In this document: positions 32,208 through 41,804 of the stretch, piece by piece | Numbering within the stretch: position 1 is the stretch's first letter | Layout of the letters: each line of letters starts with the position of its first letter | Origin: Staphylococcus chromogenes | Lineage (GTDB): Bacteria; Bacillota; Bacilli; Staphylococcales; Staphylococcaceae | Reading direction: 5' to 3' | Length of the DNA stretch: 64,000 bases | Assembly: GCF_029024625.1 (NCBI RefSeq) | Contig: NZ_CP118953.1 | Coordinates: 868,001 to 932,000, forward strand | Translations under genes and position numbers: made by a program | The notes under the pieces: model-generated | Database searches by the model: none | Seen by the model: the letters and a program-made list of their open reading frames with translations, nothing else | What the model was told of the DNA's origin: nothing

Positions 32208-34370
32208 GTGACAAATACGAATAATCATTTAGACATCAATCACCCAAGTTATTATAACAATCGGGAAGTCAGTTGGTTGGATTTTAACTATCGTGTATTG
32301 CAAGAATCATGTGATAGTTCTAATCCACTATTAGAACAGCTTAATTTTATCGCGATTGGAAGTTCTAATTTAGATGAATTTTTCATGGTTCGCGTTGCAG
32401 GATTAAAAGATCAAGTGAAAATGGGGTTCGACAAACCAGAAAATAAAACACAAATGACCCCTCTTGAGCAGCTGTCAGCAATAGAAAAGAAAAATCGAAA
32501 AAATGTCGCATTTCAATATCAAAGATATAATGAACTTATTGAAGAGTTAAGAGATTATGATGTATTTTTAAGTCAACCTGATGACTTAAATGAATCTCTC
32601 ATAGAACAGTTAGAGACTATTTTTCTAAATGAAATTTTGCCTACGTTAACACCGTTAGGCATTGATGCGTATCGTCCATTCCCAAAACTCAACAACAAAA
32701 CATTGAATATATTTGTAGACATAGACACTGGTAATGAAATCAATTCGGCGATTGTGCAAATTCCTACATTGTTGAAGCGATTTATCTCTATTAATGAAGG
32801 AAATCATCATTATATAGTACTGATTGAAGATTTGATTACGTACTTTATGGGGCACTTATTTCAAGGGTATGAAATATTAAATACGTATACATTCAGAATT
32901 ACTCGAAATGCTGACTTAACCATTCACGAAGATGGCGCAGAAGATTTGCTCATTGAAATAGAACGTTTTTTAAAGGAACGTAAGAGTGGTGCTGCCGTTA
33001 GATTAGAAATCGATAACCGTACACATCCTGAAAATAATTTAGATTGGCTTGTTGATATTTTAGAATTAGAACAAGAAGATGTTTATCTGACAGAAGGACC
33101 ACTGGATCTCACAATGGTTTTTGAATTGGTCGATCATCTGTCTAATAAATTAAAAGACTTAAAATATCCACGCTATACACCACAAGTGCCGCAATCGTTG
33201 GGGAATAATAATATATTTGAATTGGCGATGAAAAGAGATATCTTTTTCCATCATCCATATGAATCTTTTGAGCCTATCGTTGATTTCATTCAAGAGGCTT
33301 CAGAAGATCCCAATACCATAGCTATAAAGCAAACATTGTACCGTGTAAGTAGCGATTCTCCAATTATTGAAGCGCTAAAAAATGCGGCAGAAAATGGAAA
33401 GCAAGTGACAGTTCTCGTTGAATTGAAAGCACGTTTTGACGAAGAAAATAATGTGCACTGGGCACGAATGTTAGAAGATGCGGGATGTCACGTCATGTAT
33501 GGAATGACGCATTTAAAAACGCATAGTAAGATTACTTTGATTGTTAAACGTATAAATGGTCAATTAGTTCCATTCGTGCATTTAGGTACGGGGAACTACA
33601 ACGATAAAACAGCCAAATTGTATACAGATATGGGCATCATCACAACGAATAGCGCTATCGGTAAAGACGCAATGAGTTTCTTTAATTATCTGAGTGGATA
33701 CTCCATTAAACCAGATTATCAACAATTAAATGTATCTCCGTATGAAATTCGAGATTTATTTATTGAACGTATAGAGGAAGAAGTTCAAAGTCATTTGAAA
33801 TATGGTAATGGTAAAATGATGATGAAAATGAACTCTTTGACGGATAAAGCATTAATCAAAAAATTATTTGAAGCTTCACAAGCAGGCGTTCAAATAAAAT
33901 TAATTATTCGAGGAATTTGTTGTTTAAAACCGGGGATACCAGGAGTCAGCGAAAATATTGAAGTTGTCAGTATCGTTGGTCGACTTTTAGAACATTCTAG
34001 AATTTATTATTTCTATAATAACGGCAACGAAAAAGTGTATTTATCATCAGCAGATATGATGACGCGTAATATGATTAAACGTGTAGAAATTTTATTCCCA
34101 GTACTCAATCAAAAAATAGCAAAACGGTTAGTTTCTTATTTAGAGCTTCAACTCTCAGACAATCAAAAAGGACGATACCAAGATCGATATGGTGTTTATC
34201 ACTATGTGCAAAATGACTTCCCTCCAATCAATTCTCAGGAAAAATTAATGGAGGAAGCTGTGGAATTTGGTTTGCATCTAAAAAAAGAAAATATTGTTGA
34301 AACCGGTCAACCCGTGCGTCCAAAATCGAATTGGGTGAACCGTTTTAAAAAGAAATTTAATAGAAGATAA
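32208..34370 (+). CDS. ppk: Polyphosphate kinase 1
   Basis: A 720-residue membrane-associated kinase forming inorganic polyphosphate from ATP. It has the N-terminal helical domain ([12 protein letters not shown]), the head domain, and two phospholipase-D-like C-terminal domains. His439 in [12 protein letters not shown] is the expected autophosphorylated histidine and His596 in LEHSRIYYF the second active-site histidine. HLGTGNYND and [12 protein letters not shown] are also present. It starts with GTG at 32208 ten bases after GAGGTG. A strong terminator follows. Confidence 0.95.
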   Translation: MTNTNNHLDINHPSYYNNREVSWLDFNYRVLQESCDSSNPLLEQLNFIAIGSSNLDEFFMVRVAGLKDQVKMGFDKPENKTQMTPLEQLSAIEKKNRKNVAFQYQRYNELIEELRDYDVFLSQPDDLNESLIEQLETIFLNEILPTLTPLGIDAYRPFPKLNNKTLNIFVDIDTGNEINSAIVQIPTLLKRFISINEGNHHYIVLIEDLITYFMGHLFQGYEILNTYTFRITRNADLTIHEDGAEDLLIEIERFLKERKSGAAVRLEIDNRTHPENNLDWLVDILELEQEDVYLTEGPLDLTMVFELVDHLSNKLKDLKYPRYTPQVPQSLGNNNIFELAMKRDIFFHHPYESFEPIVDFIQEASEDPNTIAIKQTLYRVSSDSPIIEALKNAAENGKQVTVLVELKARFDEENNVHWARMLEDAGCHVMYGMTHLKTHSKITLIVKRINGQLVPFVHLGTGNYNDKTAKLYTDMGIITTNSAIGKDAMSFFNYLSGYSIKPDYQQLNVSPYEIRDLFIERIEEEVQSHLKYGNGKMMMKMNSLTDKALIKKLFEASQAGVQIKLIIRGICCLKPGIPGVSENIEVVSIVGRLLEHSRIYYFYNNGNEKVYLSSADMMTRNMIKRVEILFPVLNQKIAKRLVSYLELQLSDNQKGRYQDRYGVYHYVQNDFPPINSQEKLMEEAVEFGLHLKKENIVETGQPVRPKSNWVNRFKKKFNRR

Positions 34371-34410
34371 AAAACATCTGTCATGCTTTTCGCGCATGAC
34401 AGATGTTTTT
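34370..34410. terminator. Bidirectional terminator
   Basis: Perfect 16-bp stem (34370-34385 with 34395-34410) with A- and T-runs on either side, shared by convergent ppk and the pseudouridine synthase gene, whose stop codon it touches. Confidence 0.92.
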
Positions 34411-35239
34411 ATGATGGCACGTCATCTAGTGTGACATTAATTTCTTGTTGAAGAATAGGATGTTTAAACTGAACTTGATAACTTTCAAGTTGTAATTGAC
34501 GTAACGTGGATTGACCATATAAAGGGTCTCCGATGACAGGATACCCTAACGAAGCCAAGTGAACTCTAATTTGATGTGTCCGCCCAGTATCTAATTTTAG
34601 TTGTACTTCACATACGCCTTCTTTTACCATTTTAGAGGCGATGACATGAGTAATTGCGCGTTGTCCAGTCGGTGAAATACGTCTTTTATTGGGATGAAAC
34701 TTATCTTTTCCAATAGGTTGATCAATGGTTTGTGGTTTGAGAGGTAAAAGGCTCTTTACTTGCGCACGGTAAATTCGATGTATTTCATTCTCTTCTAACA
34801 TACGGTCCAGTATCTTTTTGACAATAGGATCTTTAGCAACAATAAGTAATCCCACTGTTTCTTGGTCTAAACGATGAATAGGTTCCACGTAATCTTCATT
34901 TAATGTATAAATTAAATGATTCATCAATGTATTACTTTCTTTTAAATCATTCGGGTGTGTTTTTACGCCTTTAGGTTTATATGCCACAGCTAGATACTCA
35001 TCTTCGTAGACCACTTGAGCATGACGATAACTAGGGACATACTGACTTTTGTCATGATAATCAGGAAGTACAACGTGATCATTTGTATAAATTATTGTGT
35101 TTAATGAAGCGGATTCATCGTTAATAATAATCTCTTTTGACATATTTAATAAATGCAATTCTTTTTTTGGTAATTTTAAAGATTTAAACATGTCTCGTAA
35201 TGACATATCATTAAACGGTTCTGCTACTGTAAATTTCAT
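34409..35239 (-). CDS. RluA-family pseudouridine synthase
   Basis: A 276-residue enzyme isomerising uridine in rRNA or tRNA. The catalytic motif is HRLDQETVGLLIVAKD (the Asp is the nucleophile) near residue 122, with the second family motif GRTHQIRVHLASLGYPVIGDPLYG near 222. The N-terminal 60 residues are a weak S4-like domain. The start ATG follows TAAGGAGG by five bases. Which uridine it modifies cannot be read from the sequence. Confidence 0.9.
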   Translation of the reverse strand: MKFTVAEPFNDMSLRDMFKSLKLPKKELHLLNMSKEIIINDESASLNTIIYTNDHVVLPDYHDKSQYVPSYRHAQVVYEDEYLAVAYKPKGVKTHPNDLKESNTLMNHLIYTLNEDYVEPIHRLDQETVGLLIVAKDPIVKKILDRMLEENEIHRIYRAQVKSLLPLKPQTIDQPIGKDKFHPNKRRISPTGQRAITHVIASKMVKEGVCEVQLKLDTGRTHQIRVHLASLGYPVIGDPLYGQSTLRQLQLESYQVQFKHPILQQEINVTLDDVPS

Positions 35240-35392
35240 AATAGCCTCCTTACCTCAATCATCATACCATATTTGTAGACTTAAATAACTAAAAAATTTG
35301 ACGATCTTTGAGTTGAATCGGACAATTAATGGTTTATCGACGTGTGAGTAATATTCATCGCATTATTCAATATGATTAGTCAAATGATGATT

Positions 35393-35421
35393 TTGAAGTC
35401 GCTTGGATTCAAGTGTATACT
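35393..35421 (+). promoter_or_regulatory. airSR promoter
   Basis: TTGAAG, a 17-bp spacer, then TATACT ending at 35421, about 30 bp before the airS ATG. Confidence 0.6.
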
Positions 35422-35452
35422 AATATAGAAGTCGATAAATGGAGTGAAGAGT

Positions 35453-36574
35453 ATGGAAAAACCAACACGACTTGCCTTATTGAAAGAAATTGCTGAATTT
35501 TTAAATGAAGAAACGGAATTGGAACCGATGTTGCATGGGGCACTTGAATCTTTAATTCAAGGGAGTGACTTTACGACCGGCTGGGTCTTTTTTATTGATG
35601 AGAATGGGGCCCACACGTTAGAAGCAGATGTCGCATTACCCAAAGCCTTAACGAATCACAATTGTAAATATATGACAGAGGGTTCATGTTGGTGTGTGCA
35701 ATCCTACCATAACAAAAAACTAACAAAAGCTTCTAATATCATCAACTGTTCAAGAATCAACCTAGCGAGCCAAGAGTTTAAAGATGAGACTGAAGACATT
35801 ACACATCATGCGACAGTTCCTTTAAGATCAGGCAATGAACAATTTGGTTTACTTAATGTCGCAACACCTCACACCCAACGCTATTCAGATGAAGATTTAG
35901 AATTGCTTGAATCAGTTGCGTTCCAAATTGGTTCTGCAATTAAACGCATTTATTTAACAAATCAAGAAAAAGAAGCGGCCCTTATCAATGAACGTAATCG
36001 ACTGGCGCGGGATTTACATGATTCAGTAAATCAAATGTTGTTCTCTTTAAAATTGACTGCACATGCTGCAGGTCAAATTTCTCAAGAAGCAACCTCAAAA
36101 AAGGCCTTTCGCCAAATAGAACAAACAAGCCAAAATGCCGTGAATGAAATGAGGGCGCTCATATGGCAATTAAAGCCCGTGGGTTTAGAGCAAGGTTTAG
36201 TACATGCAATCAAGCAATATGCGAAATTAATTCATATCAATGTCGATATTAAAGTGCATGGTTTAATTGATTTAGACCGAAAAATCGAAACACATACGTA
36301 TCGTATTATTCAAGAGGCGATGAATAATAGTAAAAAACACGCCAATGTGTCTATAGTATATGTCCATCTGAATCAAACGGATGACCAATTACAAGTTCAA
36401 ATTTCTGATAAAGGTCAAGGATTTAATCCGTTACATCTTGATGAGCGAGGGCATCATGGTCTTTCACATATGAGACAACGTGTCGCACTAATGAATGGAC
36501 ATATCAATGTGCGCTCAAACTCAGGGGTTTGTATAGATTTAGATATTCCAATTCACCACAAAGGAAGTGATTAG
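35453..36574 (+). CDS. airS: Redox-sensing histidine kinase AirS (YhcS)
   Basis: A 373-residue cytoplasmic kinase: a GAF domain (about 15-165), a HisKA_3 dimer domain with phospho-acceptor His189 in ARDLHDSVNQ, and a C-terminal ATPase with the ISDKGQGF G-box. Inside the GAF domain Cys71, Cys79, Cys81 and Cys99 (C-x7-C-x-C-x17-C) form a likely iron-sulphur site, as described for S. aureus AirS, which senses oxygen and redox state. No membrane segment is seen. The start is the ATG at 35453 eight bases after GGAG; a GTG at 35444 lies over that site. airR follows directly. Confidence 0.88.
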   Translation: MEKPTRLALLKEIAEFLNEETELEPMLHGALESLIQGSDFTTGWVFFIDENGAHTLEADVALPKALTNHNCKYMTEGSCWCVQSYHNKKLTKASNIINCSRINLASQEFKDETEDITHHATVPLRSGNEQFGLLNVATPHTQRYSDEDLELLESVAFQIGSAIKRIYLTNQEKEAALINERNRLARDLHDSVNQMLFSLKLTAHAAGQISQEATSKKAFRQIEQTSQNAVNEMRALIWQLKPVGLEQGLVHAIKQYAKLIHINVDIKVHGLIDLDRKIETHTYRIIQEAMNNSKKHANVSIVYVHLNQTDDQLQVQISDKGQGFNPLHLDERGHHGLSHMRQRVALMNGHINVRSNSGVCIDLDIPIHHKGSD

Positions 36575-37201
36575 ATGAAACAAATTGCACTTGTAGATGA
36601 TCATTATATTGTAAGACAAGGGTTAGAGTTTTTATTATCAACAAAAGAAGATATAGAGGTTGTGGGCAGTTATGGAAATGGCTATGATGTTTTAACAGCA
36701 TTAAAAACATCCCAAATTGCTCCAGAGCTTATACTTGTTGATCTTGTCATGCCTGAGATGAATGGAATAGAATTGATTCATGAGCTGAAACAAAACTATC
36801 CCACGATTAAAGTATTAGTATTGACGAGCTATGTCGATGATGAACATGTTATGTCTGCCTTAGAAGAGGGAGCAGACGGGTACCAAATGAAAGATGTAGA
36901 AGCAGAACAATTGATCGATGCGATTGAACGTGTAATGGCAGGGGAGCGTGTGGTACATAAAGAAGCTGAAGCTGTAATGAACAATGTACAAAGTAAACCC
37001 CATCACTTAAACAAGCTCTCTAAACGAGAAACCGAAGTATTGAAAGAAATGGCGCAAGGTAAAACAAATAAAGAAATTGCTGCACAGTTGTTTGTCTCTG
37101 AAAAAACAGTTAAAACACATGTCAGTCATATTTTTAATAAATTAGAAGTATCCGATCGAACACAAGCAGCGATATATGCGATGGAAAATCATTTAATATA
37201 G
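36575..37201 (+). CDS. airR: NarL-family response regulator AirR (YhcR)
   Basis: A 208-residue regulator: a receiver domain with phospho-acceptor Asp56 in LVDLVMPEMNG, and a LuxR-type helix-turn-helix (about 145-205: LSKRETEVLKEMAQGKTNKE and KTVKTHVSHIFNKL). Its ATG directly follows the airS stop codon, so the pair is one operon. In S. aureus it controls respiratory and cell-wall genes. A terminator follows, and then the accessory region begins. Confidence 0.9.
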   Translation: MKQIALVDDHYIVRQGLEFLLSTKEDIEVVGSYGNGYDVLTALKTSQIAPELILVDLVMPEMNGIELIHELKQNYPTIKVLVLTSYVDDEHVMSALEEGADGYQMKDVEAEQLIDAIERVMAGERVVHKEAEAVMNNVQSKPHHLNKLSKRETEVLKEMAQGKTNKEIAAQLFVSEKTVKTHVSHIFNKLEVSDRTQAAIYAMENHLI

Positions 37202-37209
37202 GTAACATC

Positions 37210-37240
37210 ACTATCTTACAAAACGTAAGGTAGTTTTTTT
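37210..37240 (+). terminator. airSR terminator
   Basis: ACTATCTTAC pairs with GTAAGGTAGT around a five-base loop, followed by seven to eight T. Confidence 0.88.
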
Positions 37241-37556
37241 GTGCAAATGTTGAAAAATATTTAATGGTTATATTTTAGCAGTTAATTAAAAGGAGAGAGA
37301 ATAAGCATTAGAAGGATAAAAAATTGGGTATCTAATATATAAATTATTGCATAATTAAAATAAAAGCAATTTAATTGATGAATAAAATAATAAGGTGTAA
37401 CATGTCAGGAATAAAGTAAAAATAAGTGGAAAGTGTAACTTTAAATTTCACTTAATTAATGTCATTTTGGATATCTATTTTTTATAAATGGTGATAAGAT
37501 GCATGAATGCCAAAAAAATTAGGGAATATTAAGGGAAAATATTGGAGGAACATATT
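37241..37556 (+). other. AT-rich upstream region of the adhesin gene
   Basis: About 315 bp with no credible reading frame. It presumably holds the adhesin promoter; the best -10-like match is TGATAAGAT near 37492-37500, but its -35 spacing is poor, so I do not call a promoter. The GGAGG at 37544-37548 sets the TTG start at 37557. Confidence 0.5.
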
Positions 37557-40500
37557 TTGAAAAAAAAGATAAAACAAAAACATGCGATTCGTAAATATAA
37601 AGCGGGAGCTTCATCGGTATTGTTAGGCCTTTTCGTGTTTCTGGGATTAATGACGGAAGAAAAAGCGAAAGCGGCGGAAATCATCCCAGGTCAAAGTGAG
37701 ATGACAAAGAAAAAAAACGAAGGTGCGACAAATAACGAAACTACTGGAAGTACAAACTCGAGTTCAAGCATGACAACGACAGACGCTGTCACAACTACTG
37801 AGGAAAGTTCTTCTAATGTCAATGAGTTGGCAACTGAAGCTGAGAACAATAAGCCTGTTCCATCCGAAGATCGTGTAGAAGCAAATTCTACGATAGACGC
37901 TCAAGTTTACACTAATACGAATGATTCTAACATAACGAATACTCAAACAAATACTAATGAGACATCTACTGAAATTAAACCCACAAATCAAACCACTACA
38001 AGTTATACAACTCAAGACATTCCTCAACAAAGAATTACACCATCGCAAAGCAGTGCATCCGCCACTCCTCAATCATCGGACATGTCACAACAAAAAATTG
38101 TACCCACGCCAGAAGATACGTTTTCATCAAGCCAAACATCAGCAGATAAGATTCAACAAACAGCATTAGACAACACCTCCTTAACAACACCAGAAACCAC
38201 TCAAAGCCATTCAACAACTTCTATTTCTACAGGCAACGACATAACGCAAAATGTTCAAATTATTAAGTCAGAAATAGAAGGTAAAGACACAGTCAATCCT
38301 CATAACGCTGAACGTGTAACGTTGAAATATGATTGGCAATTTCCAAATGGTATGAAAGAAGGAGATTACTTTGATTTTTCAATCTCAAATAATGTGAATA
38401 CCCATGGGATTTCATCTACACGAAAATTGCCTGAATTAAAAAATGGCTCTGTCGTCATGGCAACGGGGCAATTATTAGACGAGCATAATATTCGATATAC
38501 ATTTACAGATTATATTGACAATAAAGTAAATGTTGTTGGTTCATTAAGTTTGAATTTATTTATTGATCCTAAAGAAGTAACGACTGAAGGGAAGCAGACG
38601 ATTACTTCACAATTAAATGGAAAAGCGACAACTAAAGATGTAAATATCGCTTACCTCAATGGCATTAATAATAGAGGTCTGAATATTAACGGTTCAATAG
38701 AATATATAAATAAAGAGACAAACACTTTTAAACATATTGCTTACGTAAATCCAATCAAAAATACCATTCAAAATCCAATAATAAATGGAAATGTGACAAG
38801 TGGTATACCCACAACTGGTCAGCCGACTGTGAAAGTATTTGAATATATAGGGCAATCCCCATTAAATCAAAGTGTTTATGCGGATACTTCTGATACGCAA
38901 AACTTTAAAGATGTCACTTCGACATTGACTGATAAACTCTCAATCACTAATGGTAGTTACACATTAGCTATGAATCAGCTTGATAAAACTTATATTATAA
39001 CTTATGAAGGTCAATATATGAGTGAGGCGAATGAATTAAATTTCCTTACTCAGTTCGCAGGCTATCCATCAACATATCCTTATTACTATACAACAGTTAA
39101 ATGGGAAAATGGTGTTGTATTCTATAAAAATAATGGAACAGGTCAAGGTACAGACCAGCCCCTTTTAGAATCCAATTTGATTAGCTTTACAGAAGATAGT
39201 GGTGACGGCGTGATCCGTGGTCAATATGAGGGGCCAATGGTAGAAGTTGAGGAAGACGAATACAATGAAACATTTGATTCTCAACCAGATGACGTTACAG
39301 GATTCAATCCAAATATTATTGAAGAACATGAAGACAGCGCCCCAATCGATTTTGAAGAAGACACAGGCACAGAAGAAATAACAGGTGCATATAATGGTGC
39401 GATGGAATTTGAAGAAGAGAGTAACTATATCGACTTTATTGAAGATACAACGCAAGAGGGAATGAGCGGCTCAAATACGAATGAAGTGATAGAAGAGGTA
39501 GAAGAAAATAACCTCGTAGAGTACGAAGAAGACACGACACCAGAAGGAATGAGTGGCTCAAATACGAATGAAGTGACGGAAGAAGTAGAAGAGAACAACC
39601 TTGTGGAATTTGAGGAAGGCACAACACCAGAAGGAATGAGTGGCTCGAATACAGGTGAAGCGACAGAAGAAGTAGAAGAGAACAACTTAGTTGAAACAGA
39701 AAGAACACTCGAACCTAAAGAAGATACACCTAGGGGTGGAGCGCCTACAATAAAATTGGATTTTAATTCTAAAATGAATCATTTTAACGCACCAAAAACA
39801 AATAAGGATGCATATGAGACACCATCAGAGCTTGAAAATAATCAAAAACAACCCCTGTTAAAAGAACAAACTTCTCCACAAAATGAGGATTCAAAAATTA
39901 CAGAAGAAAATGAACTTACTGAAATAGTTCCTGAAAATCCAATAGTAGAAGAGGATACTGAAAATAAAATTAACCATTCTATAATTGAAGAGGATACTGA
40001 AAATAAATTAAACCACTCTATAGGTGAAGAGAATGAAACACCTTCTGAATCAAATATAAATGACGCTTATGTTGATAGTAATAAGAACCAAGACAGAAAT
40101 ACTAAAACGAAGCGAAATCAAAATAAATTAGAGAAGATTCCTCAAAATGAAATTAATCAAAATCATCAACCTAAAGAGACAATAATAAGTGAAAATCAAC
40201 CGGAAATTGATGAGAATAACGATTCGAAAAAAACGAACACAACAACAACAACTTCTCAGGATGCTCCTAAGAAAGTTAAATCTGTGAATCCAATTAATAA
40301 TGTGGCTAACAATAGTTATAATGCTGAGCATGATTCAAAATATACGTATACTAAAGTTTCTAAGGAAATGAATACTCAAGCAAATGAGGATAGATTTGGT
40401 TTAGAAGAAAAAGAGAAAACTTCTCAAAATACAACACAAGATAAGAAAGAATTACCAGAAACTGGAAATACATCAAAACCAACTGGCTTAATCGCTTTCT

Positions 40501-40559
40501 TCATGGCATTGACAGGATTAATGTTAGTCTTTAGAAAACGTAAAAAAGAAGACAAATAG
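37557..40559 (+). CDS. LPXTG adhesin, fibrinogen/fibronectin-binding MSCRAMM type
   Basis: A 1000-residue wall-anchored protein. A long signal peptide with HAIRKYKAGASSVLLG (a YSIRK-G/S relative) is followed by a Ser/Thr-rich stretch to about residue 225, then an N2-like domain carrying RYTFTDYID near 313, the TYTFTDYVD hallmark of dock-lock-latch adhesins, and an N3 domain (about 389-530). Next come acidic segments resembling fibronectin-binding repeats (EDSGDGVIRGQYEG, DFEEDTG) and three 29-residue repeats, then a charged region, LPETG near 966, a membrane helix and an RKRKKEDK tail. It starts with TTG eight bases after GGAGG. Architecture matches FnBP or SpsD/SpsL-like proteins; the ligands are inferred. 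Confidence 0.9.
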   Translation: MKKKIKQKHAIRKYKAGASSVLLGLFVFLGLMTEEKAKAAEIIPGQSEMTKKKNEGATNNETTGSTNSSSSMTTTDAVTTTEESSSNVNELATEAENNKPVPSEDRVEANSTIDAQVYTNTNDSNITNTQTNTNETSTEIKPTNQTTTSYTTQDIPQQRITPSQSSASATPQSSDMSQQKIVPTPEDTFSSSQTSADKIQQTALDNTSLTTPETTQSHSTTSISTGNDITQNVQIIKSEIEGKDTVNPHNAERVTLKYDWQFPNGMKEGDYFDFSISNNVNTHGISSTRKLPELKNGSVVMATGQLLDEHNIRYTFTDYIDNKVNVVGSLSLNLFIDPKEVTTEGKQTITSQLNGKATTKDVNIAYLNGINNRGLNINGSIEYINKETNTFKHIAYVNPIKNTIQNPIINGNVTSGIPTTGQPTVKVFEYIGQSPLNQSVYADTSDTQNFKDVTSTLTDKLSITNGSYTLAMNQLDKTYIITYEGQYMSEANELNFLTQFAGYPSTYPYYYTTVKWENGVVFYKNNGTGQGTDQPLLESNLISFTEDSGDGVIRGQYEGPMVEVEEDEYNETFDSQPDDVTGFNPNIIEEHEDSAPIDFEEDTGTEEITGAYNGAMEFEEESNYIDFIEDTTQEGMSGSNTNEVIEEVEENNLVEYEEDTTPEGMSGSNTNEVTEEVEENNLVEFEEGTTPEGMSGSNTGEATEEVEENNLVETERTLEPKEDTPRGGAPTIKLDFNSKMNHFNAPKTNKDAYETPSELENNQKQPLLKEQTSPQNEDSKITEENELTEIVPENPIVEEDTENKINHSIIEEDTENKLNHSIGEENETPSESNINDAYVDSNKNQDRNTKTKRNQNKLEKIPQNEINQNHQPKETIISENQPEIDENNDSKKTNTTTTTSQDAPKKVKSVNPINNVANNSYNAEHDSKYTYTKVSKEMNTQANEDRFGLEEKEKTSQNTTQDKKELPETGNTSKPTGLIAFFMALTGLMLVFRKRKKEDK
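39438..39698 (+). repeat. Three tandem 87-bp repeats in the adhesin
   Basis: Units at 39438-39524, 39525-39611 and 39612-39698 each encode 29 residues built on EEDTTPEGMSGSNTNEV..EEVEENNLVE. The EEDT and acidic pattern fits fibronectin-binding tandem beta-zipper motifs. A second short duplication, EEDTENKxNHSI, lies at about 39950-40025. Confidence 0.9.
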
Positions 40560-40571
40560 AGATTGAAATAT

Positions 40572-40620
40572 AAAAAAGGTACGACAGAATTTTAAATAGA
40601 TTCTGAACGTACCTTTTTTT
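40572..40620. terminator. Bidirectional terminator
   Basis: AAAAAAGGTACG (40572-40583) pairs with CGTACCTTTTTT (40608-40619), with a further internal stem AGAAT/ATTCT. It serves the adhesin and the convergent CDF gene. Confidence 0.85.
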
Positions 40621-40648
40621 GATATAGATAAATCAATGAGGTAAAACC

Positions 40649-41524
40649 TTAAAATTCGGATGTATGCGGTTCGATATGAACAATGGTTTCTACTTCGCCT
40701 AAACGCTGTTGAAGTTGATGTTCAATGCGATCAGAAATTTCATGACTTTCAACAACATTTAATTTTGGGTTTACGGAAACAGTAACGTCAATGAATGACA
40801 TAACGCCATGACTTCTTGCTTTAATATCTCTAATTTCATAAATGCCATCAATATGTGAAATAATACGATGAATATGGTCTAATTCCTCTTCATCATACCC
40901 ATCAGTGAGAGTAATCGCTGTTTCTTTAAAAATATCAATACTCGTCTTCATAATGAGTAAACCGATAATAATGGCTGCAATTGTATCCAACATCGGAACA
41001 CCCATATAAACTCCTAATACACCAATAACGGTTCCCACTGATACGAGTGCATCGGACAAATTATCATAGCTGGCTGCTTTTAACGTACTACTGTTCACTT
41101 TTTTAGAAATATTTCTATTGATAACAAACACAATAAACATGATGACTGCTGACAGGACGCCGACAATGACCGCTGAGTAACTAGGTTGTTGAAAAGTTCC
41201 TTCATAAAAGTGACGAATGCCCGTCGTAATAACTTGTATACTCACCGCAAACATAATAAATGATGCAATTAAGGAAGCGATAAATTCAGATCGATAATGT
41301 CCATAAGGGTGGTTCTTATCAACGGGCTTTTGAGAAATATACAATGCGATAAGGATTGCAACGGAACTGATAACATCAGTTGCATTATTTATCCCGTCAG
41401 CGGTGAGGCCGTGACTGTTTGCTAACCAACCATAGACTATTTTTAAAATAGTTAATGCGGTATAAGTCACGATACTTAAATAGGCTCCTTTTTTAGCCTG
41501 AGAAATTTTATATTCTATCTGCAC
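40649..41524 (-). CDS. Cation diffusion facilitator, possibly manganese exporter
   Basis: A 291-residue CDF transporter with six predicted membrane helices and a C-terminal cytoplasmic domain. The transport site reads Asn46-x3-Asp50 in helix 2 (DGINNATD) and Asp154-x3-Asp158 in helix 5 (DNLSD). Zinc CDFs usually have His in one or more of these places; the N-D-D-D set is the pattern described for manganese exporters such as MntE. It starts with GTG at 41524 eight bases after GAGG. It lies between two adhesin genes, which is unusual for a housekeeping exporter. The metal is inferred from four residues only. Confidence 0.85.
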   Translation of the reverse strand: MQIEYKISQAKKGAYLSIVTYTALTILKIVYGWLANSHGLTADGINNATDVISSVAILIALYISQKPVDKNHPYGHYRSEFIASLIASFIMFAVSIQVITTGIRHFYEGTFQQPSYSAVIVGVLSAVIMFIVFVINRNISKKVNSSTLKAASYDNLSDALVSVGTVIGVLGVYMGVPMLDTIAAIIIGLLIMKTSIDIFKETAITLTDGYDEEELDHIHRIISHIDGIYEIRDIKARSHGVMSFIDVTVSVNPKLNVVESHEISDRIEHQLQQRLGEVETIVHIEPHTSEF

Positions 41525-41804
41525 TTAGAACACCTCAAAATTTAACGTTCTTTTATTATGCCTCTAAAATATTTCAAATGCTAGTACATTCAATTAAAAA
41601 AATGACTTCTATGTAATATTACCCTAATAGGAAGCGTTATCACAATGAACCTTAAGAGAATCATAAATTATCTAAAGCTATATTTAAAATATCTTAAATA
41701 TAGAGTTTAGCACTATTTATTATTTATTTTTGGTGTTATGGTGTACCTAAGGAGTAAAAATTATAGAAAATTAATAATAACTTTTTTAAATGGAGGTAAA
41801 TCGA

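Noticed and set aside
37542..37556. TTG at 37542 as adhesin start
   Set aside because: It overlaps the GGAGG ribosome site; the TTG at 37557 has correct spacing and gives a normal signal peptide.
39438..39698. Regularly spaced repeats considered as a CRISPR array
   Set aside because: The 87-bp units are contiguous and coding, without unique spacers; no CRISPR array or cas gene was seen in the window.
39425..39708. Two overlapping minus-strand frames with repeat-like serine or leucine content
   Set aside because: They are shadows of the 87-bp repeats of the adhesin.
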